From: Ascarosepion bandense
Lineage: Eukaryota; Mollusca; Cephalopoda; Sepiida; Sepiidae
Reading direction: 5' to 3'
Assembly: GCA_037127315.1 (NCBI GenBank)
Contig: JBBBDQ010001028.1
Span: 930,001 to 994,000, forward strand
Length of the DNA stretch: 64,000 bases
Position numbers and translations under genes: made by a program. Positions 13,201-24,420 of the stretch are shown in pieces; the stretch's first letter is position 1, and every line of letters starts with the position of its first letter. The notes under the pieces were generated by a model. That model was not told where the DNA came from. It searched no databases and saw nothing but the letters and a program-made list of their open reading frames with translations.

Positions 13201-13238
13201 AAGGTGCTGACCTGGAGTGGTTGCTTGATGCTGGTTAG
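10211..13238 (+). pseudogene. Tx1-like LINE A, ORF2: endonuclease remnant and reverse transcriptase
   Basis: ORF2 starts at 10211 with MALWLASLNARGLRS, the start of an APE-type endonuclease, but the catalytic middle is deleted near 10262. After a frameshift near 10352 the frame runs from WTWTNRSSSASKVRASYLD to about 11240. A second shift leads to the RT, with YRPLTMLNTDLKIFAKVLA, AALINLDQSKAFDRVDH, SIRQGCPLSPLLYVLALEP and YSDD (normally YADD). A C-terminal CVRCGLSAETVDHAFFHC zinc motif follows. One in-frame TGA at 12918 precedes about 106 further codons. The layout and motifs match the L1/Tx1 group. It is inactive. Confidence 0.85.
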
Positions 13239-14013
13239 GTATCAGGATATTGGGTGTGCTGGGCAGAACATGTGCACCCCTTCCCTGTTAGGTTAGAGTA
13301 GGGATTTTTCTGTTTTGATTTTTCTGTTTTGATTTTTCTGTTTTTGCTTCAATGTTAACTTATCTAGGTTATGATTGCTCATTGGCCCCCTTTTCTTTTT
13401 GTCCCCAGTTTTCTTTTAGTTTAATCCCCCACCCCTTCCCGCTTTAGGTGTTCAGCAATGTTAGTTCTTCGGTGGATGCTTGGCGTCTTTCGTTATTTTT
13501 CAGGTGTGTTTTTCGTTTTTGTTATGGTGTTTAAATGTGTGAGTGAATGTGTGAGTTATTGCTGATCGGATAAGTGATATTTATAATATTCATAAAGCCA
13601 CGCATTATATTTCGTCCGGGGAAGTGATTTTGCTGTCACAGTCTTAGAGTAGTGGGGGGCTTTTATTACTAATACGATTTTGTTTAGTTTCTTGTGTATA
13701 TATTGTATTTCATTGTAAATAGACATTGGGGAATTTTTTAATGTTGTTATTTGCTGCCTATGCCCTCCACTGAAAATTGTACATATGGGAGTTAAGTAGG
13801 ACTACATAGAGCAGCTGAGGTATTATGATGGACGTAGTAAGAATGGTAAGTAAAAATGCGGTATTATGGTGCAAGGTTTATTGTGTGTCAGGGTCGACGA
13901 AAGTGAATAGCTAAGTTAAACTAGGACAGATGAAGACAAGCCTTCCCCATTCCCGTTTTAGGCCTTGTGCCATATTTGTACTTAGTACAATAAATAATAA
14001 TACAGACAGTAGC
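13239..14013 (+). other. 3' UTR of LINE A
   Basis: A non-coding tail follows the ORF2 stop. A three-fold repeat of TTTCTGTTTTGATT lies at 13305-13345. The end, CAGACAGTAGCACTG at about 14000-14013, matches the end of LINE B (CAGACATTAGCACTG), which sets the 3' limit of both elements. Confidence 0.6.
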
Positions 14014-15957
14014 ACTGTTTTTAACTTATTGTTCATAAGTTGCGTTTGGAACCTTTGTTACTAAGATTTTTGTCAACTGTGAGTACGTCATTTTTGTTAC
14101 AAGTTTTTTTATTTGTCTTTGTTGCTCATCTCTTTTATTGTTGAACTTTTTTGTGAAAAATTTGTGTCGTGAGGGGCGTGGCAAGTCAAATTATGGCTTC
14201 GTCTCCCCAGCCTTCAACATCGTTCACCGTCAGTATGGGACAAGACTCCTGTCAAAAAGGATTTTAATTATTACCAACAAATGCAAGAGAAATGAAAGGA
14301 ATACATTGTCAGTAATGAACTAATAATTATTCCCGAAGATATCAATGTGATATCTGTGATAATGATCTCCCTGCTGATGTCGGACCCAAAAGTTTGTGGG
14401 CGTCAGCAGAGAGAACATGGAGGAGGCCTTGAAATGCCTGAAAATCGTCCCAAAACTGCTGGCGCGACGGTCTCGTGATATGTGGGACGTTCTTAACACG
14501 GAAGATGAGGCCAAAAATTGGCCGGCACAACATTGACAGCTAAAGGAATTAGGTTCCAGACGGAGTACATGGGCACCAGGCGGACCCGAATTATTATACA
14601 CGGTGTGTCACTTGGAATCTCGGATGACCACATTTGGGCTTACTTTGCCCAGTTCGGAGCAGTGGAGGAGGTAGCCTGTGTCAGCAGTAAAGCGGGCGTA
14701 CCCACGGAAGATGTTGCGGTACACGTAGTTGTGGACAGGCCCAGTTTTCTACGGAAGCCTGACGTTTTAATTTGTGCAGGCCGGAAACATTTTGTGGCGG
14801 TGGAGGGGCGAAAGCCGCATTATTGGCTTTGCGGGATGGCAGGCGATGTGGCCAAAATGTGCCCCTCAAAAAAAGTCACTGAAATCCAAACACCAACAAC
14901 ACCGGTGACACCGGCAATTTCGCCGGTGTCAAAAACACCGGAGGATAATAAGGCCGGAACTACTGAGCGGACGGAAGTGGTGAGGAAGAGGAAGAAACTG
15001 ACATCCCCTCCTCCACAATCGAAGAAGTCTCCGTCTCCAGTCAAAGAAAATCTAAAACAGAAACAAAAACAGCAGCAGCAGCAACAACAACAACAAGAAC
15101 AACGGAACAGCAGCAACAGCAACATGATGAATCCAATATGGATTGTGGGGAAATGCTTCCCCCACGTTCATTCTCTTTAAAGAGAGCCAGAGAAGAGGAG
15201 GAGGTGTGCACCCCTAAAAAGGGTAAAAAAAGAACGTAGCAGGGCAGAACGGGTGATCACAAAGGCCCAGTCCGCTCCTGCATCACCAGTCAGGAAAGAG
15301 AATGCAACGAGGAGGAGTCATTCTGTCTCCCCAACTAGACACTTTTCTAGGCCTTCCCCCACACCTCCCTCCCCAACAGAAAAATCATCTTCCCAACCAT
15401 CTTCCCAAACAGAAACAACTCCCTCCCAACCAGAAACCCCATCCCCTGAAGATGTTCAGCCCGACCCAAAAATGGAAAAATTTAAAAAGAAACGAAAGTG
15501 TGCATACAAAAGAGTAGACATTTGCAGGATAGGCCGGCCTTAGAGAGGGACCTCTCCTCCCAGAAAAGAACCCTCCTAAGGCACTATTTGCCTCGATAGA
15601 TGGTAAGTCGGTCGAGGACCCAACCAATTTTTCACAAGCCCCCGGAGTTTTGACACTCATAAGAAATACCGGGGGCACTGTTAAGGTTTGGGACTTTGTA
15701 CAGGGAACGGTAGAGGAGTTTCCCAAGATAAAAAAATAGCCCAAACGGGCACGAAATATTTACAGAAACTTCCTCATAGGGTCCCTATCATCCTCCACTC
15801 CTCATTATATAGAGCTGTAAAGCTAACGTTTCCCACGAACGTTGGCGGCATTGTCCTGGACGGACGAATTACGTCCGATATTGGTACGAGAAGCCTAGTA
15901 CAATCCGTCGGCGTCCCTACTGCCATAGATTTCCGTCCTGTATGTGACCAGGAGTAA
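14014..15957 (+). pseudogene. Tx1-like LINE B, leader and ORF1
   Basis: A short T-rich leader runs to a probable ORF1 start at 14194 (MASSPQPSTSF), which stops after 24 codons. The main frame (about 14518-15180) has GTRRTRIIIHGVSLGISDDH and a damaged zinc knuckle, WLCGMAGDVAKMCP, in which the first Cys and the His are missing. A CAG/CAA tract codes about nine glutamines near 15070-15096. A proline/serine-rich tail follows, and the final block (15688-15957) matches the ORF1 end of element A. Confidence 0.7.
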
Positions 15958-15987
15958 TTTTTTGCTTTCTCTTTTCAGGTCTAAAAG

Positions 15988-17720
15988 ATGTCAATTAAGA
16001 TAGCCAGTTTGAATGCGAAGAACCTTAGGAATCGGAGTAAGGCTGCCCGCCTGCTTCGGGGCCTCTTGTTCTTCGGTGTGGATGTCGCCGCGATCCAAGA
16101 GACTCACTTTGTTTGCAAGGTCGATGCCTGTGTGCTTTGTCGTCTATTCAGCATATGGGAACCGGCTGGACAGAGGAGTTTCTTTGCTGGTTAAGCCTAC
16201 CCTGGGCGCGAAGGTGGATCTTGTCCGTGTCGGTGCCGAGGACCGGCTGATCGTGGCCGATATTGCAGTGTTAAAGATTTTGGCCAAGATTTTGCAAAAT
16301 CGTTTGCAATTAGTTACTAAGTCGCTGTTAGGACCTGAGCAAACTAGTGCTGTGAAGGGCCGAACAATTCAGAGCAACCTGCATCTGATACGCACGATCA
16401 TAGAGGGGATAAAAGACGACGAAGAAGCCGCGCTGATCAATTTAGATCAGTCCAAGGTATTATATAGAGTTGACCATCGTTACCTGGCGGCTGTCCTGCA
16501 GGCCGCTGGATTCGAAATTAACTTCCACCGCTGGATTAGCCTCCTGTATCCATCCCCCACGCTGTGGTACAAGTGAACGGAAAGTTGTCGGGCGTTCTGG
16601 CGCTGTCTAGCTCGGTCCGACAGGGTTGTTCACTGTCGCCTCTACTTGATGCTTTGGCTTTGGAGCCCCTCCTTTGCCGGCTAAGGGATATGGCGTGCAG
16701 TCCGGCCTTACGTGGAATCGCTGTCCCTGATGGTGCTCGAGCCAGAGTTTCCGCGTACGCCGATGACGTTACTTTCGTATCCTCCCAGAGTGACATAGGG
16801 GTGATACAGAAGGCCCTTGAACGGTACGAACAGGTGACAGGGGCCAAGATTAACCGCAACAAGTCGTCCGGCTTACGGTTAGGTGCCTGGAAGATTGTTA
16901 CACTCCCGGGGCCCTACGACTGAACGGACGGCCCTGTCCACATTCTTGAGTGTGGTTTGGGCCCGACCTCCAGTTGGAGAAAAATTGGTCAGAAGTACTG
17001 ACAAAGGTCGAGATTTGGCGTCGAATGAATTTGTCCTTAAAGGGTTTGGCTGAGGCGTGTGCTACATACGTCTTTCCCATTATCCTTTAACGGTTGTTAG
17101 TACTTCCACTTTGTAAATAGCGTAGGGAGGCGATCGAGCGTTTGCTATTCTCCCTTCTGTGGAGAGGACGCAATCACTACGTCTGTTACCAACGTCCGTG
17201 TTATGGGGGTCTGGGAATGCCGTACCTGATGGGTTACAAGGTTGCGTCAAGGTTGGTTTTTCTCAGGCGAGCGATTTTGGAAGACTCATTGCTGGCGGGG
17301 ATAGTGAGGGACATGTTCCCTAGCCTTACTACCACTCCCCCGCCCATCCGGAGGCGGTGCCGTAAGCCTCGAGGGCGATCGAGTTTTCTCCTCGAATGTC
17401 TGGCGGCCTTGCGGGCCATTCCACGGTCCAGTGACCTTTCACAGCCTAGGAGTGTCTTCCATTGTGGATTAGTGGAGGGCATCGCGAAGAATTCATGACG
17501 TGTTTCGCTCGTTCTGGTCTTGAGCGCCAGGTACCGATTATCTCAGCAACGCTGAGTTTTCGCTCACTTGGCGATTGGCTCGGAATCGGTTGCCTCTCAA
17601 TGACATAACCTTCATATGGGGCCTGGCGGATTTGCCGGATTATGAACGCTGCAACTTTGGCTTGAAAGAAACCGCTTCGCAAGCCTTCTACCATTGTTCG
17701 CAGGTTCGATATTTTTTAAA
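15988..17720 (+). pseudogene. Tx1-like LINE B, ORF2 with large internal deletion
   Basis: ORF2 opens with SIKIASLNAKNLRN and VDVAAIQETHF, the start of the APE endonuclease. At about 16262 the sequence jumps straight to the RT (VLKILAKILQNRLQ), so the rest of the endonuclease and the linker are gone. RT motifs are AALINLDQSKVLYRVDH, SSVRQGCSLSPLLDALALEP and AYADDVTFVSS. The catalytic YADD is intact here. Stops and frameshifts follow at 16563, 16921 and 17496. The tail ends before a perfect hairpin. Confidence 0.82.
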
Positions 17721-17863
17721 AAGGCCGAAAGGGGGAGGGGTAGAGGTTAGTATTCAAACTATACCACTAAAGTATAGTTTGAATACTAACCTCTACCCCT
17801 CCCCCTTTCGGCCTTGTCCCACAATTTTTGCATTCTATACGAATATAAATATTAAAACAGACA
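17721..17863. repeat. LINE B 3' end carrying a perfect 43-bp-arm hairpin
   Basis: 17721-17763 and 17773-17815 are exact inverted copies around a 9-base loop (CCACTAAAG). The right arm (…CCTCCCCCTTTCGGCC) matches the sequence expected in the family 3' UTR, as in element A (CCCC..TTTTAGGCC). The left arm is an inverted copy that replaces the true end of ORF2. The element ends at TTAGCACTG near 17863. Confidence 0.85.
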
Positions 17864-18029
17864 TTAGCACTGTCCGCATGACCGCAGTCGACTACCAAGG
17901 ACTATACTGGATTCGTAAGCTCTGCTTACTGTACCTTCTTCTTTATAACCTTTTCTGTCAATACATCTTTCTTTAACCTACACCTCGTATTTTGTGTTAT
18001 ATTTCCGTGGACCAACTTTTGGCTCTACG
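17864..18029. other. Unique spacer right of LINE B
   Basis: I recognise nothing here. A short imperfect palindrome of TATTATTTATTAA lies at the right end (about 18033-18070). Confidence 0.4.
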
Positions 18030-18700
18030 TCAATATATTATTTATTAATTGCTTTAATAAATAATATATATTAAAAAAATCTTAAAAACTTATCAAATTA
18101 ATAAATGTCATTGTTTTATTTCATTTTTTATTTTAATATTGAGAGCAGATTTTCGAAAATAAAGGCAAACTGTTTGAAAAAAAAAATAGATGAATTACAT
18201 TTCCCAATAAGTTCTGCGTTTAACTAATAAAAACAACTTTCTCAACAAAATTTAATTTCTTAAAATTTCATGAACTTAGGTGGAGGTGGGGGATAACAGA
18301 TGTAAAAAAATATTTTTACCAAGATTTTTAAAAAATATTGATTTCAAAAATAATTTCATTTATTTGTAAATAAGTATTGAAAGTTTCATTAAAGTCCGAC
18401 AATTATTTGATTTTTGCAAGGACTTTCGAATTAATGTGTTAGTCACCGGAAAAAAACTGAGTTACGCAATATTACGTTTTATATTGTAAATTATTGTAAC
18501 GATTTGGTTACCCGCTAACTAAAATTAAAAGAAGATTTTTTACAAAAATTTCGAACGTGTTAGAAAGGATTAAACAATTAAAAAAAATAATTTGATCTTT
18601 TCTCTTAATAACATAAACCTTTTAATGGAAAAAGTACCTTTTTATTAAGTCTGGGACCTTTTTTATTTATACTATGCTGTTTTTAAGCGATTTAGTGGAG
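18030..18700 (+). repeat. Dispersed AT-rich non-coding repeat X, copy 1
   Basis: The landmarks are GAGCAGATTTTCG, TTTCATGAA(C)TTA, TTTTTACCAAGAT, ACAATTATTTGATTTTTGC, GAGTTACG.AATATTACGT, GGTTACCCG, CGTGTTAGAAAGGATTA and TCTTTTCTCTTAAT. The same order occurs at 24810-25330 (same strand) and, reversed, at 26560-27090. It has no long open frame. Confidence 0.75.
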
Positions 18701-19090
18701 GTACCTAAACACCCACCACACACGTGTCTGATGTATGGGAGTTCGAATTCATAAATATCAAATCGCGTTTGACTAGTATTCGAAAGGTTTAGACTTTTGT
18801 CACAATTACTTCTTCGGGGAGATATGTAAGTACAAAAGAAGCTAGAATGAAAAAAGGTTTTCAAACTAAGTCGAATCTTTACGGAATCCACGATCGACAA
18901 ATTCTTCAAATAATTAAAAATGGAGATGTAAAAACACTTGTTGCTAGCGTGTGTCATTCAAGATGTGAAGAAATCTGTGGTTTGATAATTTGTATTGAGA
19001 CGAAATTTTATAAACTTAATAATAATGCTGTATTTAATATCGGAAAAACACTGACTTGACTGATTTGTAATAAGACCTTCGATATTAGAT
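18701..19090. other. Spacer without a recognised feature
   Basis: Both strands were searched for the missing carboxypeptidase exons (FELRD-like or GGSxDW-like blocks). None was seen. The minus-strand open frame at 18667-18957 has no recognised motif. Confidence 0.35.
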
Positions 19091-19780
19091 ATAAATCACA
19101 TATTAGGGTGCTTTAAGATTACAATGGTAACTAGCAAGGCAGTTAAAATGATTGCGCCACAAAATACTCATTCATGAAAATGACACACTGACATTAAAAA
19201 ATCGACATCCAGGGAAAGCCCCAGAACCAAAAGCTGCTCAAAGAAAATTAAAGTGGAAATTTGTCAAATCCAATTCCGACTATCCATGATTCACAATATG
19301 ACCACAATATGCTCTGTTGTCTTCTACTTACACAATATATGTGAAGATGGTCCCACCGCATATTCTCTCTTGGAATAATGTCGAATGGCGTTAGTAGCAC
19401 GCGATGCAAGACGAAACTGTAACAGAAAAGATAAAAATAGGAATATTTGTAAAAGTGTCTATGTGAAAATGTACGCTAAGTTAAAATATCTATATTTCTG
19501 ATCAGAAAAGAAATGTACTACTGACTGACCAGATAAAGAGGAGTGCTTCCAGTGATAGGTGTTATCTTCTCTACAGCTAATTGTCTATATCATGACCTAA
19601 ACCCATGACATTCTTGATGCATTTTCGACATGGTCACTTTTCAGCACAAAAATAAACATTAATTTGTATGTTCTAATGTTTGTATTAATTTTATGATTTT
19701 AAAATTAATTTAAATCAGATCAATATCAGGCACTGTATGGATTCCTAAAAGCACTCTTCCACAATTGAAGCATCAAGAAA
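19091..19780 (+). other. Possible decayed transposon DNA left of the mariner relic
   Basis: A short frame reads TLKNRHPGKAPEPKAAQRK near 19190-19240, a basic stretch like the DNA-binding part of Tc1/mariner transposases, but no second motif confirms it. The rest is not recognised. Confidence 0.2.
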
Positions 19781-19784
19781 TGTT

Positions 19785-20345
19785 TGTTCTGTCTATAGAA
19801 ATGAAGATTTAAGCGTCTGAACATGCTAGCAATTGTTTGACCAGTTTCGATCTGAAAATTTTAGCGAAACTGTTCGAAGTCACACTTCGATCATAAAACC
19901 CACTCGAAAAAGTGTCTTAATTTCTTCATCTGATTGCTTCTCAACGTAATACAAGAGATGTCTTTTCCTCGTTATTGAAGAGGAAACATGCCATCGAATC
20001 TTTCCTTGGTAAAATTATCACGGTGATTAAAAGTGGGTTCTCTATAATCATATTCAAAGAAAACGACAATGGTTAGCAACCAGTGAAAAAGGACAATCCA
20101 TTTCCAGACCAGGAATAAACCCGAAAGATTATGCTCTGTTTTGGGTGGGATATAAAAGTGTGTCAGCTAACCGAAAACAACAGTTGATGTGGAGAAATAT
20201 TTGATGCATGGCATGAAAATTTGCAGAAAAGTGCACGTTAATTGTAATGTTGTATTAGCCTTACACGATAATGTATGACTACATATTGGCCGAGTTAATC
20301 AGAAAAGATTATGACGCAATATATGTATATCGATTTTGACGTATG
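19785..20345 (+). pseudogene. Mariner transposase relic 1
   Basis: Across shifted frames there are RIS/SLL..RN-like remnants, then a degenerate ITGDEKW block, KWVLYN, and RKRQWLATSEKGQSISRPG (about 20060-20120), ALFWVGYKSV (about 20140) and a decayed HDN..P block near 20260. This is the order of a mariner catalytic domain. Many stops show it is old. Confidence 0.7.
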
Positions 20346-20986
20346 AGGACCCGACAACCTCATTCAGATTGTATGTTTGTGTCATATGTGTCCCTTCAGT
20401 CCTGCTAGTGACCTGCAATCAAGTCTAAATTTCACATGCACATCCGCACGCACACCCCACCCCATCCCGCACACACGCACATGTGTATATGTGTGAGTCT
20501 TTATCATGCCAGGACTGTTCCAGGTTGAGTGCTTTGTGAGGAGATGACATTTTTGGAGGGAAAATTGAAAAACAACTTTTAATTTAAATTAAAAGACACA
20601 TTTTTCATTTTTCATTTTGGTTTATGTTTGGGGTGGGGGTAAATCCATTTGCTCTGACTTTGTGTTCGATCAATCGATCGAGGAATCAAAGTTTTATTTT
20701 ATTGGTGGCTCTTTGATGACTGAATAGATTTCTCTCATTTTTTTTTTATTTTGAGGCGGTAAAAGAAATTATTTCAGTTATTCTTTTTTTAAATCAAAGG
20801 GAAGCGATTTCATGATTAGGCCATTGTCGATCTGTCACTGTGACTTTAGTATTCATTCAAGTGTTTGTGTGTGTGTGTTTGTGCGTGTGTCTGTGTCTGT
20901 GTGTAAGAAAGTAATTCGATAAAAGAAGAGAAGAATTAATGTCTTCAATTTAGATTGGTCGTTTAAGTTTTTTATTATATATACAA

Positions 20987-21038
<52 letters not shown>

Positions 21039-21095
21039 AAATGCACAAAATTTGTCATAGGTAACGAAGTGTTGATAGAATAAAAATTCACTTAC
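20346..21095. repeat. Simple-repeat-rich stretch: GT-rich run and (GA)n
   Basis: A GTGTGT/TGTCTG run lies at about 20860-20905 and (AG)n at about 20991-21034. CA-rich DNA lies at 20435-20490. No gene is visible. The next carboxypeptidase exon was not found here. Confidence 0.8.
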
Positions 21096-21298
21096 AAGGT
21101 CGGTCAAATCGTTGGGCGGTTTGAGTGTGTATCCCCATGGATACATCCATAGTTGTCCGTAGGCATGAAGGCTGATGTAAGCTACAATATCTCCCTCGTT
21201 CATCCTCATCACATTTGCCAAAGCCATACTTTCAGGTTCAGACAGAGCTGTGACTCCAGCATATTCGACACTGCAAGGATCTTCACTGGATCCAATCT
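21096..21298 (-). CDS. Carboxypeptidase exon 9: third zinc His
   Basis: The exon has 2 bases plus 67 codons after TCTCAG, completing a Glu codon with exon 8. It contains GSSEDPCSVEYAG, LSEPESMAL and YISLHAYGQLWMYPWGYT. His in SLHAY is the third zinc ligand, and SEPE is the conserved helix start. It ends GAC CTT before GTAAGT in phase 0. The next exons were looked for leftwards to 17.9 kb and not found. Confidence 0.93.
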
Positions 21299-21579
21299 CT
21301 GAGATAAAACAAAAAACATCATCATTGTGGTGAACTCTAAAAATACAACAATGAATTCCAAAGAATTTCTGATAGAGATTGCTACATGACACTGAAAAAA
21401 GTAATATGTAAGAAAGTATTTGTATCATTTTTTAAAAATCGTTTAGCCCCAGAATGTCTTAGAGACAGGACCTATCTTGTTTTACTTCAGTGGGATCTTT
21501 AGTCCCCAGCAAGTCACACGTCGAATTGAATACAGCACAGAATAGTACACAGCGCACAAATGCCATAAGCTTACTTAAC

Positions 21580-21905
21580 TATCAGTCAGTCAGTCAGTCA
21601 GTCAGTCAGTTAAGTGTCATACGTGATACACGCTCTTTCGATCCATGACTGAGGGAGTAGAGAATTTTCTCGCATTAGGTTGTCATTTTTTTCTGCGGTA
21701 GGCCGGCTGCCAACCAATGCTATAGAACCCAATCTGTCCTGCTGTTCAACCCATAGCTAGAGAGAGAAGAGGTGGATTACTACGTTTTCCAAGGGTATTT
21801 GCTCGTAAGTGAATGCAACAAATTCAACTGGAATTCGAACTCAGCTCTTCAATTACTCATTCAGAGTCGATATCCATTGCACCAGAACGCATACCCACCT
21901 TATAA
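21580..21905 (-). mobile_element. tRNA-derived SINE (family 2), copy a
   Basis: On the minus strand an A-box-like GCAATGGATATCG and a B-box-like GAGTTCGAATTCC (near 21830-21885) form the tRNA-like head. The body has ATGGGTTGAACAGCAGGACA, CTACCGCAGAAA and CGTGTATCACGTATGACAC, and it ends in a (CTGA)n tail, seen as (CAGT)n at 21585-21612 on the plus strand. A second copy of the body is at 24170-24415. Confidence 0.75.
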
Positions 21906-22417
21906 CATTTCTTAAACAGTCAATCATCCGGCTTTCCTCAGGTGTATGTTGATCTGGATCATGTAAATATTGATGCATTTAACCAGAAATTATACTTAAC
22001 TATAAACAGGCATATCTAATAATTTTACCAAACTAAAAAAGTACTTTATTAAATACCAGATACAATGGTCAGCGTTCCTCTGCCGTGCTGTGGTAAATGA
22101 ACAAATATTGTAAAGGATAAATTGTGAATTAATTTCATGCCGGACGACCAACAACCATTAAATACAGTAATAAAAAAGTTGGGAACATGAACAGACATGT
22201 ATATAAATAACAGTTTCCATATTTTTATTTTGAAATGTAGTCTTAACTACATTTCAAAATAAAAATATGGAAACTGTTATTAAGTTAAGTTTTGCCTTTA
22301 AGTTTTGCATATTTACTCTTATAAAAACAAAAATCCTAAATAATATTTAATAGTCAGCAATGACAAAATTTTTAGGGTAAAACTGACTTTAAAGATATTA
22401 TTGTGCAATTGACTTAC
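21906..22417. repeat. Intron 8 with a perfect 36-bp-arm hairpin
   Basis: 22206-22241 and 22246-22281 are exact inverted copies with a 4-base loop (CTTA). The arm includes AACAGTTTCCATATTTTTAT. The rest of the intron is AT-rich and holds nothing else that I see. Confidence 0.9.
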
Positions 22418-22511
22418 CATTCCAGTGGTTGGGGAAATTTCGGTTGATATCAACACCAATGCAATTGTAATAATTGGATGAACGAGACCGTGTCTTTCTC
22501 CAAAGACGATC
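22418..22511 (-). CDS. Carboxypeptidase exon 8: substrate-binding Arg and Asn-Arg
   Basis: The exon has 31 codons plus one base (phase 1) between a GGTAG acceptor and GTAAGT. It reads DRLWRKTRSRSSNYY and CIGVDINRNFPNHWN. The arginines of RLWRK and the Asn-Arg of INRN bind the C-terminal carboxylate of the substrate, and the Cys pairs with the one in exon 9. Confidence 0.95.
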
Positions 22512-22863
22512 CTACCATTAAGAATAATAGGAAAAAGAAAAAATATCGATTGTATGTGTTATTTCAGGAGAAAAGGTTATACAAATAAATAATTGATGTA
22601 AATAAAATAGAAATGGGAAATACGAAGATTACGAAACATAAAAAAACAATTTGCTGGAACTTTACTTTCAACTTTCTAAGAAAAATCGATAAGTTCGAAG
22701 GATTGCTATTTTGATGTAGCTGTTTAGCAGAATCTGATTTGAAATACTGAACTACAATAGTAAAGTTTAATGACGATGATATCCGTTTCCCTCTCTTTTT
22801 TCTGAAGCGACAACATATTCAACATATAAGATAAGAAAAGAAACGACAATATGCATAAAGGAA

Positions 22864-22938
<75 letters not shown>

Positions 22939-23091
22939 CTCAAAAGGAAAAAGTGTTCAGATCACCACTGTAGTAAACTTGCACAATAACCGGTTGATAA
23001 TCTCAAATGTCAGCAATTTGAATTTGCGAATTTATTTATCAATCGTTTTGTGTTTGTTATTTACATTTTAATGTAAGTCAAAAATACTTAC
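22512..23091. repeat. Intron 7 with long (TG)n
   Basis: An uninterrupted (TG)n lies at about 22866-22936. The open frame there gives only Cys-Val repeats. Nothing else is recognised. Confidence 0.9.
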
Positions 23092-23202
23092 ATAATTTCG
23101 AGTGTATTCGTATCCATCTGGATTGAGGATAGGAACAAAGAACCAATCAAAATAATTCAATAACATTTTGTTCACACGGTTATTGGTGGGATTTATGGCC
23201 AA
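23092..23202 (-). CDS. Carboxypeptidase exon 7: NPDGYEYT block
   Basis: The exon has 37 codons, phase 0 at both ends, between TTTTCAG and GTAAGT. It contains FFVPILNPDGYEYTRNY. NPDGxxxT is a conserved M14 block that leads straight into the RLWRKTRS motif encoded by exon 8. Confidence 0.95.
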
Positions 23203-24165
23203 CTGAAAATGATTAAAAGTAAAATGAATAAAAGAAATTTACATGAAGTTAATCATAAATATATGTATTTAATTAACTTTCTTTACTGACTTTCATTCAT
23301 TCCTTTTGAACGCGCTTTTTTGTTTTCTGAGTTATATATATTATGAATATAATTACATGGCTTCTTATACATGTATAAGAAGGCATGTGATTGAAGATAC
23401 CGGGATGTTTTTTTTTCTACCTAAAAATATTCCGGTGAGTCTGGAAATTAAGCATTTTTGTAACTTTTCAATTAATGCTGCTTTGAAAAGTAGGAAGCAC
23501 TTTCTCTAACAGTCTTTTTTACAAAATTATGATTTACACATTTCGAAAAATTTAATATTGAATATAAATATACGTCTTTTCCTCAACGAGGGAACTCCGA
23601 GTCTTGCTACCAATGAGAAAATGTATTATACCTCCACTAATTTTCAATACCTTGGGTTAAAATTAATTTTTACAAATGAAAAAATTTCTTGAAGCATTCG
23701 TTTAGCTTTGATTGAAATCTAAAGGATTAAATTTTATTTCCAGTAAACAAAAAACTCATGTATTTCAAACAGAATTGATTGGGGTCGATTTTTTAATTTT
23801 TTCTAAAATAGCTGATTAGCGTCCTTTTTCAGTCGTCTTTTTTCGTAATGATTTCAATATCTTCTTAAAATAAATTCTTAAAATAAATTACTTTTCTGAA
23901 ATTTTATTTCAGAAATATTAGCTGATATAAAGTATAATTAATCTGATTTGAAAAAGAAATTATTTATTTTAAAAGTCTAAAATAACTGTGAAATGGATTT
24001 TTAGAACAAACAGTAGCGGTGATTTTTAACCGACAGTAGCCATTCTTGTGTAGTTAACGACTACATTCAAGTGCTGATAAGCTGTTGACAGTTTTATTGT
24101 TGTTCTACGGACACTTTATCTGTTAAAACATACTTTAAGAAAATGACCGGTGCACCTCCTTTTAA
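23203..24165. other. Intron 6, right-hand AT-rich part
   Basis: This is AT-rich DNA without a gene. A 22-bp perfect palindrome (CTTCTTATAC/GTATAAGAAG around AT) lies at 23361-23382. Confidence 0.6.
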
Positions 24166-24420
24166 TATAATTTTTAAGCACTCAGTCAGTTACGCACAAA
24201 TACCATTGGGAAAGGTATTAATCCGTCTCCTCCCTCCAGTTATGGGTTAAATAATAGGACAGATTGTGTTCTATAGCCTCGGCTGACAATCAGTCTACCG
24301 CAGAAAGCAATGGCAACCTACTGCGGGATAACCTTCTGCCCAGTCAGTCATGTTTCGAAACAGACATGATCGCCCAAAGCGTGTATCACGTATGTCACGT
24401 GACTGACTGACTGAAATACT
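24166..24420 (+). mobile_element. SINE family 2, copy b (body only)
   Basis: It contains TATGGGTTAAATAATAGGAC, TGTGTTCTATAGCCTCGGCT, CTACCGCAGAAAG and CGTGTATCACGTATG, followed by GTGACTGACTGACTGA, the same order as in 21580-21905 but on the other strand. The tRNA-like head is missing, so it is truncated. Confidence 0.7.

Noticed and set aside
18667..18957. Terminal carboxypeptidase exon in the minus-strand open frame
   Set aside because: FELPYIRHVCGG looked at first like the FELRD region, but the expected Glu-Leu-Arg-Asp, glycine context and splice phase are absent.
20853..21428. 191-residue continuous protein
   Set aside because: It is exon 9 read through into both introns; the GTAAGT donor and TCTCAG acceptor and the family alignment limit coding to 21096-21298.
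22868..23071. Cys-Val repeat proteins in (GT)n tracts, also at 50172-50378 and 56893-57132
   Set aside because: They are microsatellite translations without any flanking coding signal.
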